A DNA stretch of 11,611 nt from Sulfurimonadaceae bacterium (GTDB lineage Bacteria > Campylobacterota > Campylobacteria > Campylobacterales > Sulfurimonadaceae): assembly GCA_026193155.1 (NCBI GenBank), contig JAPHSI010000045.1, positions 1 to 11,611 of the forward strand, given 5' to 3'. Of this stretch, positions 7,333 to 11,611 are shown one piece after another; within the stretch, counting starts at the first letter, position 1; each line of letters opens with the position of its first letter. Position numbers and translations under genes: made by a program. The notes beneath the pieces were generated by a model. It had not been told where the DNA came from, ran no database searches, and worked only from the letters and a program-made list of their open reading frames with translations.

Positions 7333-7983
7333 ATGGATATCAACTATTTTGATATTATTGCATGTGCAATAATTTTACTTTTAGGATTAAAGGGAATTCT
7401 AAATGGGTTTTTTAAAGAAGTCTTTGGTTTACTGGGAATTATAGGTGGTATATTTATCGCTTCAAGATTTGGTCCTGAAGTTGGAGAATACTTAAATAGT
7501 CTGATTTTCAATTTTGATAATCAAGGGGCTATTAGTTTCACAGGGTTTTTAGTTACACTAGCTATATTTTGGCTTCTAATGATAAGTGCAGGAATAGCAT
7601 TTAAGCAACTTAGCAAGATGAGCGGTCTTGGTATGTACGACAGAATTCTAGGTTTTGTTTTTGGTGCCAGTAAGTTTTTTCTAATTACGGCAGTAATTGC
7701 ACATGCAATCTATAATGTAAATTCGTTAAGACCAACGGTAGATTCTGCAATGCAAAATTCATTTTTGTTTCCTATCCTTACTAAGACAGGTTCTGTTATT
7801 ATGAAAATAGATCCCGTATCAATTAGTGATGATATCAACGATACAATTAATAATGCTACCAAAACTATAGAAAAACAAACTCAAAATATGATTGATAAAA
7901 AAGCAAAAGAGATTGCTGATGATGTTAATCAGCAAATAACAGAACAAATTAAAACTAATCATAAGGAGATATTTAGTGAGTAA
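7333..7983 (+). CDS. cvpA: CvpA family membrane protein
   Basis: This is a 216-residue protein with four predicted membrane segments (about 5-23, 29-46, 68-90, 104-126). The family marks are GLKGILNGFFKEVFGLLG (18-35) and the DRILGFVFGASK motif (103-114). A polar, amphipathic tail (about 160-214) follows and probably lies in the cytoplasm. CvpA was named for colicin V production in E. coli and has since been tied to envelope stress tolerance; its molecular action is not settled. The ATG lies 3 nt after the diguanylate cyclase stop, with GGAG at 7317-7320 inside that gene. The last 8 nt overlap the fur gene, so the pair is probably translationally coupled. Confidence 0.88.
   Translation: MDINYFDIIACAIILLLGLKGILNGFFKEVFGLLGIIGGIFIASRFGPEVGEYLNSLIFNFDNQGAISFTGFLVTLAIFWLLMISAGIAFKQLSKMSGLGMYDRILGFVFGASKFFLITAVIAHAIYNVNSLRPTVDSAMQNSFLFPILTKTGSVIMKIDPVSISDDINDTINNATKTIEKQTQNMIDKKAKEIADDVNQQITEQIKTNHKEIFSE
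7963..7968 (+). promoter_or_regulatory. Ribosome binding site fixing the GTG start of fur
   Basis: A strong AAGGAG lies inside the 3' end of cvpA, 7 nt before the GTG at 7976. There is no ATG in this frame until residue 86 of Fur, beyond the DNA-binding helices, so this site decides the start. Confidence 0.85.
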
Positions 7984-8461
7984 CATTTCAACAAACTTTT
8001 CCGAACGTACAGTTGAGTATAATAAATTATTAGAAGATTTTAAAAATCTTCTTAAAAAAAACAATCTAAAATTCACCATCCAAAGAGAGGTGATATTAGA
8101 ATCTTTATATAACTCTAATGAGCATCTGACTCCGGAATCTTTACATCAAATTTTACAAAAGAAATACTCTGAATTAAAAATTGGTATTGCAACTGTTTAT
8201 AGAACTCTTTCACTTCTTGAGGATTCTAAAATGGTAACATCTTTATCATTTGGTGCACAAGGTAAAAAGTATGAACTTGGTGCTAAAAACCACCATGATC
8301 ATCTTATCTGTACAAGATGTGGAAATATAACTGAATTTGTAGATGAGCAAATAGAAGTTAGACAACATAAAATTGCTGATGAGCTAGGCTTCAAGATGCA
8401 AGACCATTCTATGCAGATATATGGCATATGCAAGAATTGTCAAGAAAATGAAAATAAATAA
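7976..8461 (+). CDS. fur: Ferric uptake regulator Fur
   Basis: This is a 161-residue iron-responsive DNA-binding repressor. The N-terminal winged-helix domain (about 15-95) includes FTIQREVILESLY (33-45) and the recognition region IGIATVYRTLSLLE (69-82). The C-terminal dimerisation domain has HHDHLICTRCG (106-116) and YGICKNCQ (149-156). H106, H107 and H109 are candidate metal ligands, and the pairs C112/C115 and C152/C155 form the structural zinc site described for C. jejuni and H. pylori Fur. The N-terminal extension before the first conserved helix also fits those proteins. The start is GTG, overlapping cvpA by 8 nt. Perhaps another member of the superfamily (Zur or PerR) is meant, but the synteny with lysS and glyA supports Fur. 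I could not identify a Fur box in the window with confidence. Confidence 0.93.
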   Translation: MSNISTNFSERTVEYNKLLEDFKNLLKKNNLKFTIQREVILESLYNSNEHLTPESLHQILQKKYSELKIGIATVYRTLSLLEDSKMVTSLSFGAQGKKYELGAKNHHDHLICTRCGNITEFVDEQIEVRQHKIADELGFKMQDHSMQIYGICKNCQENENK

Positions 8462-8463
8462 TT

Positions 8464-8468
8464 AAGGA
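8464..8468 (+). promoter_or_regulatory. Ribosome binding site fixing the TTG start of lysS
   Basis: AAGGA lies 6 nt before the TTG at 8475-8477, in the 13-nt gap after the fur stop. No ATG is available in this frame before the conserved RIQKAQTL region, so TTG is the likely initiator. Confidence 0.8.
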
Positions 8469-8474
8469 AAAATA

Positions 8475-9995
8475 TTGGCTTTTGAAAATAAATTTATACA
8501 ACAAAGAATACAAAAAGCACAAACACTAAAAGAAGCAGGATACAATCCTTATTCTAATAATTCAAAAAGAAATACAACTATTTTAAAATATTTAAATGTA
8601 AATCAAGATATTGAAAATAAAGAAGACAAGCGTGATGAAAACCGCCATTATATTGTTAGTGGACGTATTAAACTACAACGTATTATGGGTAAAGCCAGTT
8701 TTATAAAAATTGAAGATGAAAGCGGTATGCTTCAAGTATATGTAGCACGTGACAACCTTCCTGAAGGTTTTTATAACGATATATTTAAGAAAAATATTGA
8801 AGTTGGTGATATTGTAGAAGTCGAAGGTTACCCTTTTGTAACAGGAAAAGGTGAACTCTCACTACATGCAAATGATCTTAAACTTTTAACAAAAGCTATA
8901 GCTCCATTACCTGAAAAATTTCACGGTGTAACTGATAAAGAGATTAGATATAGAAAAAGATACCTAGACCTAATAATGAATTCAGAAGTTAGAAAGACTT
9001 TTCAAATCCGTTCACGTGTTATATCTTTAACTCGTCACTTTTTTGAGGACAAAGGTTTCTTAGAAGTTGAAACACCTATGATGCATCCAATAGCAGGTGG
9101 AGCTAATGCGAAACCTTTTGTTACACATCACAACGCACTTGGAATTGACAGATACTTAAGAATTGCACCTGAGCTTTATTTAAAACGTCTTATAGTAGGT
9201 GGATTTGAAGCTGTATTTGAGATTAACCGTAACTTTAGAAATGAAGGTATGGATGCTACACATAACCCTGAGTTTACATCTATAGAATTTTACTGGGCAT
9301 ATAAAACTTACAGAGATTTAATAACAATTACAAAAGAGTATTTTGAATATCTTTTTGAACACTTAGACCTTCCAAAACGTCTTCCTTATGGAGATATGGA
9401 AGTAGATTTCGATGAGTTTTCTGAAATCCCTCTAATTGAATCTTTAACAACAATAGGTGGTGTTCCCTCTGATATAGTTAACGATAAAGAAAAGATACTA
9501 GATTATTTAAGAAGTAAAAATCTTGAAGCAGATGCGAATATGACACTTGGTTATTTACAAGGTGAACTGTTTGATGAATTTGTTGAAGAAAAACTAATCA
9601 ACCCAACTTTCATAACTGAATATCCTGTTGATTTATCTCCTTTGGCTAGAAGAGACGATGAAAACCCTGAAATAACTGAAAGATTTGAGCTGTTTATTGC
9701 AGGTCGTGAAATCGCAAATGCATTTAGTGAGCTTAATGACCCAGTTGATCAACATGAGCGTTTTGTTGCACAAGGTGCGGCAAAAGAAGGTGGTGACGAT
9801 GAAGCCCATGAGATGGATATGGACTTTGTAGATGCACTAAGTTACGGTATGGCCCCAACTGCAGGACAAGGTATAGGCATAGACAGACTTGTAATGCTCC
9901 TTACAAACGAACACAGCATCCGTGACGTACTTCTTTTCCCTGCGATGAAACCTATTGCTGAAACACCTTCTGCAGAAGAGATAGAAGAAAAATAA
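8475..9995 (+). CDS. lysS: Lysyl-tRNA synthetase, class II
   Basis: This 506-residue cytoplasmic enzyme charges tRNA-Lys with lysine using ATP; the length matches E. coli LysS (505). An OB-fold anticodon-binding domain occupies about residues 58-137 (VSGRIKLQRIMGKASF). It is followed by the class II catalytic core: motif 1 around RHFFEDKGFLEVETPMM (187-203), motif 2 around FRNEGMDATHNPEFTSIEFY (254-273), and motif 3 around GQGIGIDRLVMLL (464-476). RYRKRYLDLI (158-167) is typical of LysRS. The start is TTG with a good ribosome site. The gene follows fur by 13 nt and is the last gene before a candidate terminator, so it is probably expressed mainly with fur. No internal promoter was recognised. 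Confidence 0.97.
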   Translation: MAFENKFIQQRIQKAQTLKEAGYNPYSNNSKRNTTILKYLNVNQDIENKEDKRDENRHYIVSGRIKLQRIMGKASFIKIEDESGMLQVYVARDNLPEGFYNDIFKKNIEVGDIVEVEGYPFVTGKGELSLHANDLKLLTKAIAPLPEKFHGVTDKEIRYRKRYLDLIMNSEVRKTFQIRSRVISLTRHFFEDKGFLEVETPMMHPIAGGANAKPFVTHHNALGIDRYLRIAPELYLKRLIVGGFEAVFEINRNFRNEGMDATHNPEFTSIEFYWAYKTYRDLITITKEYFEYLFEHLDLPKRLPYGDMEVDFDEFSEIPLIESLTTIGGVPSDIVNDKEKILDYLRSKNLEADANMTLGYLQGELFDEFVEEKLINPTFITEYPVDLSPLARRDDENPEITERFELFIAGREIANAFSELNDPVDQHERFVAQGAAKEGGDDEAHEMDMDFVDALSYGMAPTAGQGIGIDRLVMLLTNEHSIRDVLLFPAMKPIAETPSAEEIEEK

Positions 9996-10009
9996 TTCCC
10001 ACTATTTTA

Positions 10010-10043
10010 AAGCTTAATAATATAATAAATTGTTATTAAGCTT
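10010..10043 (+). terminator. Hairpin, candidate terminator after lysS
   Basis: An 11-bp perfect inverted repeat has AAGCTTAATAA at 10010-10020 and TTATTAAGCTT at 10033-10043. It can extend by one U-G and one A-U pair to leave an 8-nt loop. It sits 15 nt after the lysS stop. The stem is AT-rich and the downstream tract (ATTAAATATTTT) is a poor U-run, so termination may be weak, or the element may have another role such as protecting the mRNA 3' end. Confidence 0.5.
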
Positions 10044-10098
10044 ATTAAATATTTTAAAACACTTATTACTATTCAGTCATTTATTATCATTTTTTTTG

Positions 10099-10104
10099 TA
10101 TAAT
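10099..10104 (+). promoter_or_regulatory. -10 promoter box for glyA
   Basis: TATAAT is preceded by a run of eight T residues and TTG, giving TTGTATAAT. The T-rich stretch upstream in place of a -35 box is typical of sigma-70 promoters in Campylobacterota. The predicted start is near 10111, with AAGGA at 10123-10127 as the ribosome site 10 nt before the ATG. Confidence 0.7.
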
Positions 10105-10137
10105 CGCCTCATTTAATTTTACAAGGAATTTTGTAAC

Positions 10138-11385
10138 ATGAGTTTTTTACAAGAATTTGATAAAGATATTTTCGATTTATGCGAAAAAGAGCTAGAAAGA
10201 CAAACTGACCACTTAGAAATGATTGCTTCTGAGAACTTCACACTTCCTGCTGTTATGGAAGCTATGGGTTCTGTATTTACAAATAAATATGCCGAGGGTT
10301 ACCCTGCAAAACGTTACTACGGTGGTTGTGAATATGCAGACGGTGTTGAACAGTTAGCAATTGACCGTGCGTGTGAGCTTTTTGGATGTAAATTTGCAAA
10401 TGTACAACCACACTCTGGAAGCCAGGCCAATGCTGCCGTTTATGCGGGTTTACTACAGGCAGGTGACAAACTTTTAGGTATGGATTTAAGTCATGGCGGT
10501 CACTTAACTCATGGTTCAAAACCTAGTTTTTCGGGTCAAAACTATTCAAGTTTTACTTATGGTGTTGAGCTTGACGGTCGTATGGACTATGATAAAATCA
10601 TGGAAATAGCAAAAGCCGTTAAACCAAAAATTATAGTTTGTGGTGCTTCTGCATATGCTCGTGAAATAGACTTCAAAAAATTCCGTGAAATAGCTGACGA
10701 GGTTGGAGCTATTATGTTTGCAGATATAGCTCACGTTGCTGGATTAGTTGCAGCAGGCGAGCACCCTAGCCCGTTTCCTCATGCACATGTAGTAACAACT
10801 ACAACTCATAAAACTCTTGCTGGCCCAAGGGGTGGTATGATTATGACTAATGATGAAGAAATTGCTAAGAAAATGAACTCGGCAATCTTCCCTGCACTTC
10901 AAGGTGGGCCTTTAGTTCATGTTATTGCTGCTAAAGCTGTTGGTTTTAAGCATAACCTGAGTCCTGCTTGGAAAGAGTATGCCAAACAAGTAAAAGCAAA
11001 TGCTAAAGTTTTAGCTGATGTACTTATTAAACGCGGTTATGATGTTGTAAGTGATGGAACAGATAACCACCTGGTATTAGTTAGTTTTGTCGGTCGTGAA
11101 ATATCAGGTAAAGATGCAGATGCAGCACTTGGTAACGCTGGTATCACAGTAAACAAGAATACTGTTCCAGGTGAGACAAGAAGCCCGTTCGTAACTTCAG
11201 GTATCCGTGTAGGTTCACCTGCTCTTACAAGCCGTGGTATGAAAGAAAAAGAATTTGAATTAATTGCAAATAGAATGGCTGATGTTTTAGATGATATTAG
11301 TAACACTGAGATACAAGCTAAGATAAAAGAAGAGTTAAAAGAATTAGCTCAAAATTTTGTTATTTACAATCAATCAACTTATTAA
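10138..11385 (+). CDS. glyA: Serine hydroxymethyltransferase
   Basis: This 415-residue pyridoxal-phosphate enzyme interconverts serine and glycine while moving a one-carbon unit to tetrahydrofolate, the main cellular source of 5,10-methylene-THF. Length is close to E. coli GlyA (417). Conserved stretches include LEMIASENF (26-34), NKYAEGYPAKRYYGG (49-63), VQPHSGSQAN (89-98), FADIAHVAGLVAAG (194-207) and TTTTHKTLAGPRGG (220-233). K225 in the last motif is the residue expected to bind pyridoxal phosphate. The gene has its own promoter and a good ribosome site. It is followed after 26 nt by the DUF1882 gene, with no hairpin between them, so the two are probably co-transcribed. The fur-lysS-glyA order is conserved in Campylobacterota as I recall it. 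Confidence 0.98.
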   Translation: MSFLQEFDKDIFDLCEKELERQTDHLEMIASENFTLPAVMEAMGSVFTNKYAEGYPAKRYYGGCEYADGVEQLAIDRACELFGCKFANVQPHSGSQANAAVYAGLLQAGDKLLGMDLSHGGHLTHGSKPSFSGQNYSSFTYGVELDGRMDYDKIMEIAKAVKPKIIVCGASAYAREIDFKKFREIADEVGAIMFADIAHVAGLVAAGEHPSPFPHAHVVTTTTHKTLAGPRGGMIMTNDEEIAKKMNSAIFPALQGGPLVHVIAAKAVGFKHNLSPAWKEYAKQVKANAKVLADVLIKRGYDVVSDGTDNHLVLVSFVGREISGKDADAALGNAGITVNKNTVPGETRSPFVTSGIRVGSPALTSRGMKEKEFELIANRMADVLDDISNTEIQAKIKEELKELAQNFVIYNQSTY

Positions 11386-11411
11386 AAAACAAATAAAAAG
11401 GGATAATTTAT

Positions 11412-11611
11412 ATGACTGCAATGGATATGAAACTTATAAAGATGCTTACAGATCACTACTGGGAAAAAAGTGATTCTGTAGTTGATAAAATTTCGTTTAA
11501 AGGACGGACTTTTTATAATAAATTTAAAAAAATAAATGCTCCTTTAAATGCACAAGTCATCAATAAACATCTAAAAGGTGAAATTACTGTTGCTCACTCT
11601 TTGGTAAATTC
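11412..11611 (+). CDS. DUF1882 family protein (3'-partial)
   Basis: The first 66 residues are visible before the window ends. The ATG follows AAGGGA at 11398-11403 with 8-nt spacing. The sequence begins MTAMDMKLIKMLTDHYWEK and continues with FKGRTFYNKF (28-37) and LKGEITVAHSL (54-64), which I recognise as the DUF1882 family found in Campylobacterota next to glyA (Cj0403 in C. jejuni). It is a small soluble-looking protein with no signal peptide or membrane segment in the visible part. Function is unknown. The position behind glyA suggests co-expression with one-carbon metabolism but does not define a role. Confidence 0.75.
   Translation, partial: MTAMDMKLIKMLTDHYWEKSDSVVDKISFKGRTFYNKFKKINAPLNAQVINKHLKGEITVAHSLVN

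Noticed and set aside
7819..8079. Minus-strand 86-aa frame across the cvpA-fur junction
   Set aside because: It is antisense to two recognised genes, Leu/Phe-rich as expected from complementing Lys/Asn codons, with no promoter or ribosome site noted.
10277..11306. Minus-strand frames of 62-89 aa inside glyA
   Set aside because: They are shadows of a highly conserved gene, with no support of their own.

Overview
The window is compact, AT-rich bacterial chromosome with short intergenic gaps. The plus-strand run cvpA-fur-lysS-glyA-DUF1882 resembles a gene order I recall from Campylobacter jejuni (fur, lysS, glyA, then a DUF1882 protein). Together with the base composition, the class II DAHP synthase and a Fur with two CxxC pairs, this points to the Campylobacterota (Epsilonproteobacteria). 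A free-living relative such as Sulfurimonas, Sulfurovum or Arcobacter seems likelier than a host-adapted Campylobacter, but that narrower placement is inference. I see no mobile element, phage gene, CRISPR array, tRNA or rRNA.

Layout. Bases 1-1414 (+) hold the 3' part of a DUF1007-NicO nickel/cobalt exporter whose start is probably outside the window. It converges, with a 5-nt gap, on a minus-strand cytochrome b5-like/DUF2231 membrane protein (1420-2109). A 200-nt divergent promoter region follows, then an ABC-F ATPase of the Uup type (2310-4259, +). Its stop codon overlaps the stop codon of a minus-strand secreted glucosaminidase of the Bax type (4256-4894). The glucosaminidase lies 1 nt downstream of the class II DAHP synthase gene (4896-6245, -), so the two form a minus-strand operon.

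A second divergent promoter region (6246-6414) leads into a plus-strand operon: a diguanylate cyclase (6415-7329), CvpA (7333-7983), Fur (7976-8461) and lysyl-tRNA synthetase (8475-9995). A 142-nt gap holds a hairpin and a clear -10 box. It is followed by serine hydroxymethyltransferase glyA (10138-11385) and the start of a DUF1882 gene (11412 to the window end).

Functionally this is mostly housekeeping: aromatic amino acid entry (DAHP synthase), one-carbon metabolism (GlyA), translation (LysS, and Uup as a ribosome-associated ATPase), metal homeostasis (Fur, NicO), cell-wall remodelling (Bax type) and c-di-GMP signalling. Nothing looks like a wholly new system. The items most worth a second look are the EF-hand-bearing DUF1007-NicO fusion, the cytochrome b5-DUF2231 fusion, and the c-di-GMP synthase that heads the operon carrying the iron regulator.
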